This document shows positions 28,101 through 36,377 of a DNA stretch of 64,000 bases, in pieces. The position numbers and the translations under genes were made by a program. How positions within the stretch are numbered: position 1 is the stretch's first letter; each line of letters begins with the position of its first letter. Origin of the DNA: Rodentibacter sp901420285 (GTDB taxonomy: Bacteria; Pseudomonadota; Gammaproteobacteria; Enterobacterales; Pasteurellaceae); the NCBI RefSeq assembly GCF_041734645.1, contig NZ_CP162010.1, positions 1,798,001 to 1,862,000 of the forward strand, read 5' to 3'. The notes under the pieces are model-generated. The model was not told the DNA's origin. It saw only the letters and a list, made by a program, of their open reading frames with translations, and searched no databases.

Positions 28101-29419
28101 CCATTACCGACGCATTCGGTCGTACTAAAGAACACTATAAAGTGCCTTACGGTGCGGTGTTAAGCAAAGGTGACGGTCAAGAAGTGACTGCTGGCGAAAC
28201 CGTAGCAAACTGGGATCCGCATACTATGCCGGTTGTGTCTGAAGTGGCGGGTTTCGTGAAATTCATCGACATCGTGGACGGCTTAACCGTCACACGTCAA
28301 ACCGATGAATTAACCGGTCTTTCATCTATCGTGGTACAAGACGTGGGTGAACGTGCAACCGCAGGTAAAGATTTACGTCCAACCATCAAATTGGTGGATG
28401 CAAACGGTAACGATATTTTCTTACCTGAAACGGATGTATTAGCCCAATACTTCCTACCGGGTAAAGCAATCGTCAGTTTAGACGATGGCGCGGCAGTGAA
28501 AGTGGGTGAACCATTAGCCCGTATTCCACAAGAATCCGTGGGTACCAAAGATATTACCGGTGGTCTTCCACGCGTAGCAGACTTATTCGAAGCTCGTAAA
28601 CCGAAAGAACCTGCAATCTTGGCAGAAATCTCCGGTATCGTGTCCTTCGGCAAAGAAACTAAAGGTAAACGTCGTTTATTAATCACCCCAACTGAAGGTG
28701 AAACTTACGAAGAAATGATTCCAAAATGGCGTCAGCTCAACGTATTTGAAGGTGAAATGGTACAACGTGGTGACATCATCTCTGACGGTGCGGAAACGCC
28801 ACACGATATCTTACGTTTACGCGGCGTGCGCGCAGTCACCGAGTACATCGTCAACGAAGTGCAAGATGTTTACCGCTTACAAGGGGTAAAAATCAACGAC
28901 AAGCACATCGAAGTTATCGTACGTCAAATGTTGCGTAAAGCGATTATCACCAAAGCTTACGACTCCGAATTCCTCGAAGGGGAACAAGTGGAAGTGGCTC
29001 GCGTGAAAATCGTGAACCGTAAACGTGAAGCGGAAGGCAAACCACCGGTTGAATTCGAGCGTGAATTATTGGGGATCACCAAAGCGTCTCTTGCAACTGA
29101 ATCCTTCATCTCGGCGGCATCGTTCCAAGAAACTACACGTGTTCTTACCGAAGCTGCAGTGGCAGGTAAACGTGACGAATTACGCGGCTTGAAAGAGAAT
29201 GTCATCGTGGGTCGTTTAATTCCGGCCGGTACCGGTTTCGCGTATCACCAAAACCGCATTAAAAGCCGCCAAAAAGCAGCAGAATTAGCGGTAGAAGCGA
29301 TCGAAGAACCAATCTCCACCTTCGCAAACGATGCTGATATTGAAGCAGAATTTGAATTCATTGCAGATGACGCAACGCAAAGTTTAGCAGCATTATTAAA
29401 CTCCGAAATGGAAGATTAA
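25151..29419 (+). CDS. rpoC: RNA polymerase beta-prime subunit
   Basis: 1422 aa, close to E. coli RpoC (1407). GTG start preceded by acaggaga, as in E. coli. N-terminal zinc site Cys residues are in YECLCGKYKR and ICEKCGVEV (about residues 70-88). The catalytic NADFDGDQM is at about residues 457-465. The second zinc site is in TCDTDFGVCAKCYG, and the bridge helix and trigger loop region are intact. It ends 21 bases before a strong terminator. Confidence 0.99.
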   Translation: MKDLVKFLKAQSKTSEDFDVIKIGLASPDMIRSWSFGEVKKPETINYRTFKPERDGLFCARIFGPVKDYECLCGKYKRLKHRGVICEKCGVEVTQTKVRRERMGHIELASPVAHIWFLKSLPSRIGLLLDMPLRDIERVLYFEMYIVTEPGMTDLERGQLLTEEQYLDAEDRWQDEFEAKMGAEAIQDLLKGMDLEVECEKLREELQETNSETKRKKITKRLKLLEAFVQSGNKPEWMVMTVLPVLPPDLRPLVPLDGGRFATSDLNDLYRRVINRNNRLKRLLDLIAPDIIVRNEKRMLQESVDALLDNGRRGRAITGSNRRPLKSLADMIKGKQGRFRQNLLGKRVDYSGRSVITVGPYLHLHQCGLPKKMALELFRPFIYAKLESRGYATTIKAAKKMVEREDAIVWDILAEVIREHPILLNRAPTLHRLGIQAFEPILIEGKAIQLHPLVCAAFNADFDGDQMAVHVPLTLEAQLEARALMMSTNNVLSPANGDPIIVPSQDVVLGLYYMTREKVNGKGEGMLLQDPREAEKAYRTGEAELHSRVKVRITEYVKNEAGEFDAKTTLTDTTIGRAILWMIAPKGMPYSLFNQTLGKKAISKLINEAYRRLGLKEAVMFADHIMYTGFAYAARSGSSVGIDDMVIPAKKYEIISAAEEEVAEIQEQFQSGLVTAGERYNKVIDIWAAANERVAKAMMENLSQEEVINREGKPEKQASFNSIFMMADSGARGSAAQIRQLAGMRGLMARPDGSIIETPITANFREGLNVLQYFISTHGARKGLADTALKTANSGYLTRRLVDVAQDLVIIEDDCGTHEGLVMTPLIEGGDEKVPLRELVLGRVVAEDILKPGTEEVLIPRNTLLDEKLCDVLDENSVDSVKVRSVVTCDTDFGVCAKCYGRDLARGHLINQGEAVGVIAAQSIGEPGTQLTMRTFHIGGAASAAAKESSVQVKNTGTLHLMNAKFVTNDEGKLVLTSRNTELTITDAFGRTKEHYKVPYGAVLSKGDGQEVTAGETVANWDPHTMPVVSEVAGFVKFIDIVDGLTVTRQTDELTGLSSIVVQDVGERATAGKDLRPTIKLVDANGNDIFLPETDVLAQYFLPGKAIVSLDDGAAVKVGEPLARIPQESVGTKDITGGLPRVADLFEARKPKEPAILAEISGIVSFGKETKGKRRLLITPTEGETYEEMIPKWRQLNVFEGEMVQRGDIISDGAETPHDILRLRGVRAVTEYIVNEVQDVYRLQGVKINDKHIEVIVRQMLRKAIITKAYDSEFLEGEQVEVARVKIVNRKREAEGKPPVEFERELLGITKASLATESFISAASFQETTRVLTEAAVAGKRDELRGLKENVIVGRLIPAGTGFAYHQNRIKSRQKAAELAVEAIEEPISTFANDADIEAEFEFIADDATQSLAALLNSEMED

Positions 29420-29440
29420 TATTGTGAAATAGATAAATAA

Positions 29441-29464
29441 AAAAGCCCCGAAAGGGGCTTTTTT
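29441..29464 (+). terminator. Terminator of the rpoBC operon
   Basis: aaaagcccc, loop gaaa, ggggctttt and more T: a strong intrinsic terminator. Runs of A on the left would let it act on pepD transcripts weakly too, but pepD ends before it in the other direction. Confidence 0.92.
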
Positions 29465-29518
29465 GTTAAACAGAAATCAATTAATGTAAAAATACTTTTA
29501 TAGATTATTTTTTTATTT

Positions 29519-30973
29519 TTACTTAGTTGAAATATCCCCTAATACTCTCGTCAACAAATCCCAATAGGTTTCTACCGTGGAAATTTGAACTTTTTCATCC
29601 GGCGAGTGGGCGTTGCGGATAGTTGGACCGAAAGACACCATTTCGATATTCGGATAATGTTCTTTGAGAAGACCGCATTCAAGACCGGCGTGGATGACCT
29701 TAATGTCCGGCTGCTTGCCTAACACATCGGCATAATGTTTCATGGAAAGTTTTAAAATTGCGGAGTCGTTTACCGGTTTCCAGCCCGGATAAGGTGCAGA
29801 AAATTCGGTTTTAGCGCCGGCGAGGGAAGCGACCGAATCCAATAATTCGGTGACATAGGCCTTGCCGCTTTCAATTAATGAACGCACCAAAATTGTACCC
29901 TGCACATGAGCGCTGTCAGTTTTTAACACGCCGATACTGAGCGAGCTTTCTACCACGTTTTTAATCACATCGCTGTTGCGAATCACGCCGTTTGGTAAGG
30001 CGTTCAATAAATTAATCACGGTTTGTGTGCTTTGCGCATCAAACACGCTTTGCGGTTTGGCAATCGGTTCTAAGAATAAGGTCAAATTCGGCTCGGCAAT
30101 CGCTAATTCTTCTTTTAATAAAACCTGCAAATTTTGAACTGTACTTGCAAAGGCGTTTACTTCGCCGTCAAACGCCAAAATCGCTGCTGCTTCGCGCGGA
30201 ATCGCGTTACGAATGGAGCCGCCACGGATTTCCGCAAGCCGGAAGTGCGATTGATGCTGTGAAAGTTTGGCTAACACGCGGGCTAACATTTTAATCGCAT
30301 TGGCGCGTCCGGTATGAATATCCACGCCGGAATGGCCACCGCGCAAGCCTTTTAACACAAGCTGAAAGCTATGCGCAAATGTATTGGCTTCGCGTTGTAC
30401 GGGAATCTCTAATTCAGCATTAATACCGCCAGCGCAACCGATATAAATTTCACCGATTTCTTCGGTATCCGTATTAATCAAGATTTCTGATTGCAACCAA
30501 TTACGACGCAAATTTAAGGCACCATCCATGCCGGTTTCTTCTGTCATAGTGAGTAATACTTCGAGCGGCGGATGGGCGATATCGTCACTTTCCAACACCG
30601 CCAAGCAAGAGGCCAAACCGATGCCGTTGTCGGCGCCCAAGGTAGTACCTTGCGCTTTCACCCAATCACCGTCAATGTAAGGACGAATCGGATCTTTGGT
30701 GAAATCGTGCGAATTGCCCTCATTGGCTTGCGGCACCATATCCAAGTGCGCCTGCAACGCTACCGGAATGCAGTGCTCCATACCGGTACTTGCCGGCTTA
30801 CGAATCAGTACGTTACCGACTTCATCGCGTTCCACAAAAAACCGTTTTTCTTGCGCCCAATTCACAATAAAATTCGCCAATTTGTCTTCGTGATGAGATG
30901 GGTGGGGAATCGCACAAATTTGCTCAAACCATTGCCATAATAATTGCGGTTGCAATGTCGTAATTTCAGACAT
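29519..30973 (-). CDS. pepD: Aminoacyl-histidine dipeptidase PepD
   Basis: 484-aa cytosolic M20 metallopeptidase that cleaves Xaa-His and other dipeptides. Metal-binding blocks are visible: QAHLDMVPQ (about residue 78), GTTLGADNGIGLA, MTEETGMDG with the catalytic Glu, and the C-terminal HAGLECG. The lid domain GGHSGVDIHTGRANA is present. It is convergent with rpoC and divergent from gpt. Confidence 0.95.
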   Translation of the reverse strand: MSEITTLQPQLLWQWFEQICAIPHPSHHEDKLANFIVNWAQEKRFFVERDEVGNVLIRKPASTGMEHCIPVALQAHLDMVPQANEGNSHDFTKDPIRPYIDGDWVKAQGTTLGADNGIGLASCLAVLESDDIAHPPLEVLLTMTEETGMDGALNLRRNWLQSEILINTDTEEIGEIYIGCAGGINAELEIPVQREANTFAHSFQLVLKGLRGGHSGVDIHTGRANAIKMLARVLAKLSQHQSHFRLAEIRGGSIRNAIPREAAAILAFDGEVNAFASTVQNLQVLLKEELAIAEPNLTLFLEPIAKPQSVFDAQSTQTVINLLNALPNGVIRNSDVIKNVVESSLSIGVLKTDSAHVQGTILVRSLIESGKAYVTELLDSVASLAGAKTEFSAPYPGWKPVNDSAILKLSMKHYADVLGKQPDIKVIHAGLECGLLKEHYPNIEMVSFGPTIRNAHSPDEKVQISTVETYWDLLTRVLGDISTK

Positions 30974-31075
30974 ATTCGCTCCTTTTTGCGTAAAATCGCA
31001 CGAAATAATAGCATAAAACCCTGTTTCGCGTTATCCTTACGCCATTTTTATTTATCGACAAAATAAGGTATCAAA

Positions 31076-31543
31076 ATGAGCGAAAAATATGTGGTGACTT
31101 GGGATATGTTCCAAATGCACGCCCGCAAATTATCAGAACGTTTACTTCCGGCCTCTCAATGGAAAGGCATCATCGCGGTGAGCCGCGGCGGTCTATTTCC
31201 GGCCGCGGTATTGGCGCGCGAATTAAGCATTCGCCACGTACAAACCGTTTGTATCGCCAGTTATCACGATCACAAAAATCAGGGCGAGTTGCAGGTATTA
31301 CATGCTGCCGAAGTGCCGAACGGCGGTGAAGGTTTTATCGTGGTGGACGATTTAGTGGACACCGGCAATACCGCGCGTGCAATTCGCGAAATGTACCCGA
31401 ACGCGAAATTCGTTACCGTATTCGCCAAACCGGCCGGTGCACAATTAGTAGATGATTACATTGTCGATATTCCGCAAAACACTTGGATCGAACAGCCTTG
31501 GGATTTAGGTTTAACCTTTGTGCCGCCTCTCGCCAGAAAATAA
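31076..31543 (+). CDS. gpt: Xanthine-guanine phosphoribosyltransferase
   Basis: 155-aa purine salvage enzyme converting guanine, xanthine and hypoxanthine to nucleotides with PRPP. The PRPP loop FIVVDDLVDTGNTARAI is clear, as are VSRGGLFPAAVLAREL near the N terminus and the terminal WIEQPWDLGLTFVPPLA. A monocistronic unit, divergent from pepD. Confidence 0.96.
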   Translation: MSEKYVVTWDMFQMHARKLSERLLPASQWKGIIAVSRGGLFPAAVLARELSIRHVQTVCIASYHDHKNQGELQVLHAAEVPNGGEGFIVVDDLVDTGNTARAIREMYPNAKFVTVFAKPAGAQLVDDYIVDIPQNTWIEQPWDLGLTFVPPLARK

Positions 31544-31565
31544 TTCAAGTTGTAGAGTTACAGAA

Positions 31566-31574
31566 AAGTGCGGT
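31566..31574 (+). repeat. DNA uptake signal sequence
   Basis: Exact aagtgcggt followed by gaatttt, the extended Hin form, 22 bases downstream of gpt. Confidence 0.9.
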
Positions 31575-31627
31575 GAATTTTTGAACTGATATTGCAGTTA
31601 CGCAAAACGGAAATTGCCTCACAAAAT

Positions 31628-31661
31628 AGCACCGCATTGGAGCCGCTTCCAATGCGGTGCT
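31628..31661. repeat. Inverted pair of the 12-mer repeat (hairpin)
   Basis: agcaccgcattgga and tccaatgcggtgct pair perfectly over a short loop (gccgct), followed by gtttgtt. It sits between convergent gpt and nudE and may act as a terminator, mainly for gpt. Confidence 0.85.
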
Positions 31662-31832
31662 GTTTGTTAAGTACAAAATTCCTGCGTCGTTTTGCATATT
31701 CAGTAGCCCACGAGATTATTACAACCTTTGCGCGCCGATATTAATGTAGTGAAAATCTAAGCGATACAAGTGTGTTCTATGTTTATAAGTAATTTTTCAA
31801 GTTTTAGAATTTATTAAAAATTAAACCGTTTT

Positions 31833-32384
31833 TTATTTTGCTAAGTTGTTCAGATAATCCCTTAACGCATAAAGTGCAGTTAAATTCCGCGCTTCTGTAA
31901 AATTCGGATCGGCGAGTAACTCATCAATATTTGCCAATGGAAAACGCACGATTTCTAACGGCTCCGGTTCGTCGCCTTCCAGTCGGCAAGAATAGAAATC
32001 CCGTGCAATGAAAATATGCATTATGTTGCTCATATAACTCGGATTTGTATTGACCGTACGAAGAAAATGAATTTGTTTGGCGCCTAGACCGAGTTCTTCC
32101 TTCAGCTCACGATTAGCCGCGTCTTCCGGCTTTTCGCCCGCATCCACGCCGCCTTTAGGAAAGCCTAGTTCATAGCGCTCCGTGCCGACTGCATATTCGC
32201 GAACTAGCAAAAGCCAATCGCCGTCAATAGGCAGCATCATAACGGCCTGATACCCGCTAGGTTTAAGGCGTTCATAAGTGCGCCGTTCACCGTTAGAAAA
32301 TCGTAAATCGACAGATTGGATTTCCAACAAGCGGGATTTCGCGGCTGTACGAACGGCCAAAATTTCCGGTTGATTTTGCGACAT
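31833..32384 (-). CDS. nudE: ADP compounds hydrolase NudE
   Basis: 183-aa Nudix hydrolase (E. coli NudE 186) acting on ADP-ribose, NADH and diadenosine compounds. The Nudix box spans about residues 92-115, from GGVDAGEKP through RELKEELG with all catalytic Glu/Arg positions present. Other family blocks are VREYAVGTERYELGFPKG and EGDEPEPL. An open frame extends upstream, but ATG at 32384 with aaagga upstream gives the family N terminus. It is divergent from hslR, the same neighbour as in E. coli. Confidence 0.92.
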   Translation of the reverse strand: MSQNQPEILAVRTAAKSRLLEIQSVDLRFSNGERRTYERLKPSGYQAVMMLPIDGDWLLLVREYAVGTERYELGFPKGGVDAGEKPEDAANRELKEELGLGAKQIHFLRTVNTNPSYMSNIMHIFIARDFYSCRLEGDEPEPLEIVRFPLANIDELLADPNFTEARNLTALYALRDYLNNLAK

Positions 32385-32450
32385 AACCTTTCCTTTATTC
32401 TGTGATACCATCGCACATAATCTATCACAAATGACACTGAGAAATTTAAC

Positions 32451-32837
32451 ATGGACAAAAAAGAAGTCAGACTCGACAAATGGCTTTGGGCCGCGCGTTT
32501 TTATAAAACCCGCAGTATCGCCAAAGCAATGATTGAAGGCGGTAAAGTACATTACAACGGACAACGCGCCAAAGTCAGCAAAATTGTCGATGTGGGTGCG
32601 GTGCTAAAACTGCGTCAAGGTAATGAGGAAAAGGAAGTGGAAGTATTGGCGCTCAGTGATCAACGACGCGGCGCGCCGGAAGCTCAATTACTTTATCGCG
32701 AAACTGAACAAAGCGTAAAAAAACGCGAAGAAACAGCTTGGGCGCGTAAAAATAACATGCTTTCCATGCCGCATCCGGATCGCCGGCCTAACAAAAAAGA
32801 ACGACGGGATTTGTTGAAATTTAAGCATCAAGAATAA
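32451..32837 (+). CDS. hslR: Ribosome-associated heat shock protein HslR (Hsp15)
   Basis: 128-aa S4-domain RNA-binding protein. The S4 fold RLDKWLWAARFYKTRSIAK and GKVHYNGQRAKVSK is at residues 7-45, with a basic C-terminal tail (RRPNKKERRDLLKFK). It binds stalled 50S subunits carrying peptidyl-tRNA and helps recycling. It is the last core gene before the accessory aryl polyene/resorcinol locus; darA starts 88 bases downstream. Confidence 0.95.
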   Translation: MDKKEVRLDKWLWAARFYKTRSIAKAMIEGGKVHYNGQRAKVSKIVDVGAVLKLRQGNEEKEVEVLALSDQRRGAPEAQLLYRETEQSVKKREETAWARKNNMLSMPHPDRRPNKKERRDLLKFKHQE

Positions 32838-32925
32838 ATTGAATCTATCTTTTCAATCATATAAAGATTATGATGCGCTTGATAGCTATTGCTCTATTTT
32901 TAACGAATTCGTATTCAAAACGACC

Positions 32926-33843
32926 ATGCTTAAAACCAAAAACATTCTCGTTGTTTCCTACTCCCAAACCGGGCAACTCTCCCGTTTGACGGAAAATTTT
33001 CTCGTACCGTTGCAAAATCAATCCAATATTTGTGTAGAACATTGTGTTATCAAACCGCAAAAACCCTATCTCTTCCCTTGGAAATTCACAACGTTTTTTA
33101 ACCAATTTCCGGAATCTGTACATTTAAGACCGGCGCCTATTGAACCCCTGCAATTACAATGGAAAAACTATGATCTGGTAATCATCGCCTACAGCGTCTG
33201 GTTTCTCTCACCATCACAACCAATCACCGCATTTTTACAGTCGGAACAAGCACATATCCTGAAAGACACGCCGGTGATTACGCTGATCGGTTGCCGCAAT
33301 ATGTGGCTGATGGCACAGGAAAAAATGAAGAAAATGTTGACCGCACTTGGCGCGAATTTAATCGGCAATATTGTCAAAACCGATCAATCCAATTCATGGG
33401 TGAGTTTTATTACCACGCCGGCGTGGATGTTTAGCGGAAAAAAACGTTATTTTTCATGGCTACCGAGCGCGGGTATCAGCGATGTCGAAATACAGGATAT
33501 GCAACGCTTCGGTGAAAAACTTTCGCACACTTTCAAACAGAATATACCGCTTGATCAAACCCTATTTCAGAATATGGGCGCGGTAAAAATTGATGAAAAA
33601 TTGATGATGAGCGAAAAAGTCGGTCATCGCAGTTTCTATTTATGGGGCAAATTGCTGTTAAAGTGCGGTCAAATTTCACCGCGTTTTCGTCGCGTCGTCC
33701 TCTATTTTTACATTCTCTTTTTAATTGCGTTAATTCTCACCGTAGTGCCGCTTTCCGCGCTCATCAAACGCTTACTTAAGCCATTGTTAAAAGAAAAATT
33801 AACGCGCCAAAAACGCTATTTTGCCGAACCTTCAGGGGAATAA
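32926..33843 (+). CDS. darA: Dialkylresorcinol condensing enzyme DarA (aromatase)
   Basis: 305 aa from ATG 32926. The N terminus is flavodoxin-like (ILVVSYSQTGQLSRL). The DarA-family signatures FPWKFTTFFNQFPE, WFLSPSQPITAFLQSE and TLIGCRNMWLMAQEKMK follow, and the C terminus has a hydrophobic segment (YFYILFLIALILTVVPL, near residue 270). In characterised systems DarA aromatises the cyclohexanedione made by DarB into a dialkylresorcinol. An upstream frame from 32839 adds 29 residues without homology. It is 2 bases from darB. Two uptake signals lie inside (33340 and 33661). Confidence 0.85.
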   Translation: MLKTKNILVVSYSQTGQLSRLTENFLVPLQNQSNICVEHCVIKPQKPYLFPWKFTTFFNQFPESVHLRPAPIEPLQLQWKNYDLVIIAYSVWFLSPSQPITAFLQSEQAHILKDTPVITLIGCRNMWLMAQEKMKKMLTALGANLIGNIVKTDQSNSWVSFITTPAWMFSGKKRYFSWLPSAGISDVEIQDMQRFGEKLSHTFKQNIPLDQTLFQNMGAVKIDEKLMMSEKVGHRSFYLWGKLLLKCGQISPRFRRVVLYFYILFLIALILTVVPLSALIKRLLKPLLKEKLTRQKRYFAEPSGE

Positions 33844-33845
33844 TT

Positions 33846-35006
33846 TTGACTGTTTTAAATCCAGTTTATATCAATCGCATTGCCGCTTTTTTGCCTAATG
33901 CACCGGTAGAAAATGACCAAATCGAACAGATTTTAGGGCAGATCGGCGAGTTGCCGTCCCGCGTACGAAAAATGATTTTGCGTTCTAACGCAATCAAAAC
34001 CCGCCATTATGCGATTGATCCGATCACACGAGAAACCACACACAGCGGTACGGAGCTTGCAGTAGAAGCAATCAAAGGCTTATTTGCCCAAGGCTTAAAA
34101 GCAGATGACGTGAGCTGTTTAGCGTGCGGCACTTCTTACCCCGATCAAATTATGCCGGGGCAAGGTGTGATGGTGCACGGTTTAATTCCTGACGCGCCAC
34201 CTTATGAAGTGCTCACCACCGCCGGTGTCTGTGTTGCCGGCATGGCGGCGATGAAACACGCTTACAATGCGATTCTCACCGGCGAACATAAAGATGCCAT
34301 TGCCGTGGCTTCGGAAAGTGCATCCGCCGTTATGCGTAGCGAACATTTTGAAGCGGAAATCGATCAGAAAAAATTAGAGGATGCGCGCCCGGAAATCGGT
34401 TTTGAAAAAGATTTTCTTCGTTGGATGCTTTCCGATGGTGCAGGCGCAGTGCATTTAAGCAATAAGCCCAATCCGCAAGGAATTAGTTTCAAAATTCATT
34501 GGATTGATCTGATTTCTTACGCCAACGAAATGCCGGTTTGTATGTATGCCGGTGCCGAGTTACAGCAAGGAAAATTTGTCGGTTGGAAAAATGTGGATAA
34601 ACAGACCCGCGATGCACGTAGTTTTATGGCAGTGAAACAAGATGTGAAATTGCTGAATGAAAACATTGTGCGTTGCACGGTGGAAAAGGCATTGTTGCGT
34701 TTAATTGATAAATACGCTTTAAAAGTCGATGAAATTGATTATTTCCTGCCGCATTATTCTTCGGGCTTTTTCCGCGATAAATTATTGGAAGGATTGAAAA
34801 ACATCAATTTCGTTATCCCGCAGGAAAAATGGTTTACCAACCTTGAAAGTAAAGGAAATACGGGGTCAGCTTCCATCTATATTATTTTGCAAGAGTTTCT
34901 CGAAAAATACCCGCTTGTGAACGGACAAAAAGTGCTCTGTTATATTCCTGAAAGCGGTCGTTTTTCTTCTTGTTTTATGCTGCTTGAGGTCGTCGATGGA
35001 CGTTAA
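33846..35006 (+). CDS. darB: DarB-type ketosynthase (KAS III-like)
   Basis: 386-aa thiolase-fold ketosynthase. The catalytic triad of the KAS III class is present: Cys129 in TTAGVCVAGMAA, His in FLPHYSSGFF (about 302) and Asn in ESKGNTGSASIYI (about 336). DarB enzymes condense an acyl thioester with a beta-ketoacyl thioester and cyclise the product to a cyclohexanedione. The start is TTG at 33846 with ribosome site agggg at 33835. It overlaps the next gene by 11 bases. Confidence 0.85.
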   Translation: MTVLNPVYINRIAAFLPNAPVENDQIEQILGQIGELPSRVRKMILRSNAIKTRHYAIDPITRETTHSGTELAVEAIKGLFAQGLKADDVSCLACGTSYPDQIMPGQGVMVHGLIPDAPPYEVLTTAGVCVAGMAAMKHAYNAILTGEHKDAIAVASESASAVMRSEHFEAEIDQKKLEDARPEIGFEKDFLRWMLSDGAGAVHLSNKPNPQGISFKIHWIDLISYANEMPVCMYAGAELQQGKFVGWKNVDKQTRDARSFMAVKQDVKLLNENIVRCTVEKALLRLIDKYALKVDEIDYFLPHYSSGFFRDKLLEGLKNINFVIPQEKWFTNLESKGNTGSASIYIILQEFLEKYPLVNGQKVLCYIPESGRFSSCFMLLEVVDGR

Positions 35007-35388
35007 CGATATCCCGCAAGACGACAGCAAAATCTTCAAAGGACAGCGTAAAGTCATCTACGCCACCCAAAACGGCAACTACCAAACCGCCACCACTAAC
35101 GGTTGGGAAATGGAAGAATTCGCTACCGAACAGGCGGTGGAAGAACTCAACCGACTCACCACCGAAGCGTTAACCGCCGTAAAACTCGGCGAAAAGTCAC
35201 CGCTCTTTTACCTGATGTACCGCAACCGCTTTGACCTCCCCAGCCTCGCCCAAGCTACCGGCTTCTGGCAATGGCAAATCAAACGCCACTTTAAACCAAG
35301 TGTGTTTGCGAAGTTGTCGGATAAAGTGTTGGAGAGATATGCGGAAGTGTTTGGGATAAGTCTTGAGAAAATAAAAAATGGCAGATAA
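34996..35388 (+). CDS. Small protein with HTH-like C terminus, dar operon
   Basis: 130 aa from ATG 34996, which lies inside the last codons of darB (11-base overlap). The N-terminal half (IYATQNGNYQTATTNGWEME, then a Glu/Ala-rich helix) is unrecognised. The C-terminal half (LPSLAQATGFWQWQIKRHF, LSDKVLERYAEVFGIS, about residues 79-124) has the spacing of a Cro/XRE helix-turn-helix. It could regulate the locus or be a small accessory protein of the pathway. Its stop overlaps the rhuM start by 11 bases. Function unknown. Confidence 0.6.
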   Translation: MDVNDIPQDDSKIFKGQRKVIYATQNGNYQTATTNGWEMEEFATEQAVEELNRLTTEALTAVKLGEKSPLFYLMYRNRFDLPSLAQATGFWQWQIKRHFKPSVFAKLSDKVLERYAEVFGISLEKIKNGR

Positions 35389-36370
35389 TGACATTATTAT
35401 TTACACCACCGATGATGGGCTTTCGCAATTTACTTTGCGCGAACTGGGGCAGCAACTTTGGTTGAATCAACTAGAGTTGGCAGAGCTTTATCAAACCTCA
35501 AAGCAAAATATTAGCAAGCATATTAAAGCGATTTTGGCAGAAAATGAATTAGATGAAGCTTCAGTTGTCAACTTTCAGTTGACAACTGCCACTGATGGCA
35601 AGCGATATAATACTCAAATTTATGCGTTACCGATGATTTTAGCCATCGGTTATCGCGTCCGCTCTGCTCGAGGCACGCAATTTCGACAATGGGCAACGCG
35701 AACATTAACGGAATATATTCAAAAAGGCTTTGTGTTAGATGAAGAACGCTTAAAAAATCCACCTATCGGAACAAATCAAGCAGAGGATTATTTCGATCTT
35801 TTATTAGAAAAAATTCGGGATATTCGAGCAAGCGAGCGCAGAATGTATTTACGCGTTCGTGAAATTTTTACTTTAGCAGCAGACTATCAACCTTCACTTA
35901 AAGAAACGACGCAATTTTTCCAAAAAATCCAGAACAAATTACATTTTGCTTGCACGAACAGCACCGCATCGGAAATCATATTTCAGAGAGCCAACGCAAG
36001 TTTGCCCAATATGGGGCTGACAAATTTTCGTGGTACAGATGTGGTAAAAAAAGATGTAACCGTGGCGAAAAATTATTTGAATGAAAAAGAAATCACCGCA
36101 TTAAACCGAATCATATCAATGTGGTTGGATTTCGCCGAAGATCAGGCTTCCCGCAAAAAACAATTTTTCTTAAAAGATTGGACGCAAAAGCTAGATGAAT
36201 TTCTCGCTTTCAATGATCGTCAAGTATTACAAAACGCCGGCTCAATCAGTAAACAACAAGCGGACGAAAAAGCCTATTTAGAATACGATAAATTTGCCAA
36301 AAATCGTCGGCAAGAAAAAGAGCGGTTAGGCGAAATTTACGTTGAAAAATTATTTAAATTAAAAAAATAA
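35378..36370 (+). CDS. rhuM: RhuM family protein
   Basis: 330 aa. The N-terminal block (FTLRELGQQLWLNQLELAEL, ISKHIKAI) and the following YALPMILAIGYRVRSARGTQFRQWATRTL are diagnostic for the RhuM family, seen in pathogenicity islands and near mobile or defence genes. Its biochemical role is unknown; the N terminus is HTH-like. It sits inside the dar operon on the same strand, overlapping the upstream ORF by 11 bases and ending 7 bases before the BtrH gene, which looks like a cargo insertion that kept the operon frame. It has a 12-mer variant (agcaccgcatcg, 35960). Confidence 0.85.
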   Translation: MADNDIIIYTTDDGLSQFTLRELGQQLWLNQLELAELYQTSKQNISKHIKAILAENELDEASVVNFQLTTATDGKRYNTQIYALPMILAIGYRVRSARGTQFRQWATRTLTEYIQKGFVLDEERLKNPPIGTNQAEDYFDLLLEKIRDIRASERRMYLRVREIFTLAADYQPSLKETTQFFQKIQNKLHFACTNSTASEIIFQRANASLPNMGLTNFRGTDVVKKDVTVAKNYLNEKEITALNRIISMWLDFAEDQASRKKQFFLKDWTQKLDEFLAFNDRQVLQNAGSISKQQADEKAYLEYDKFAKNRRQEKERLGEIYVEKLFKLKK

Positions 36371-36377
36371 CTTAACG

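Noticed and set aside
32839..32925. Longer DarA starting at 32839
   Set aside because: The extra 29 residues do not resemble DarA; the flavodoxin-like start fits ATG 32926.
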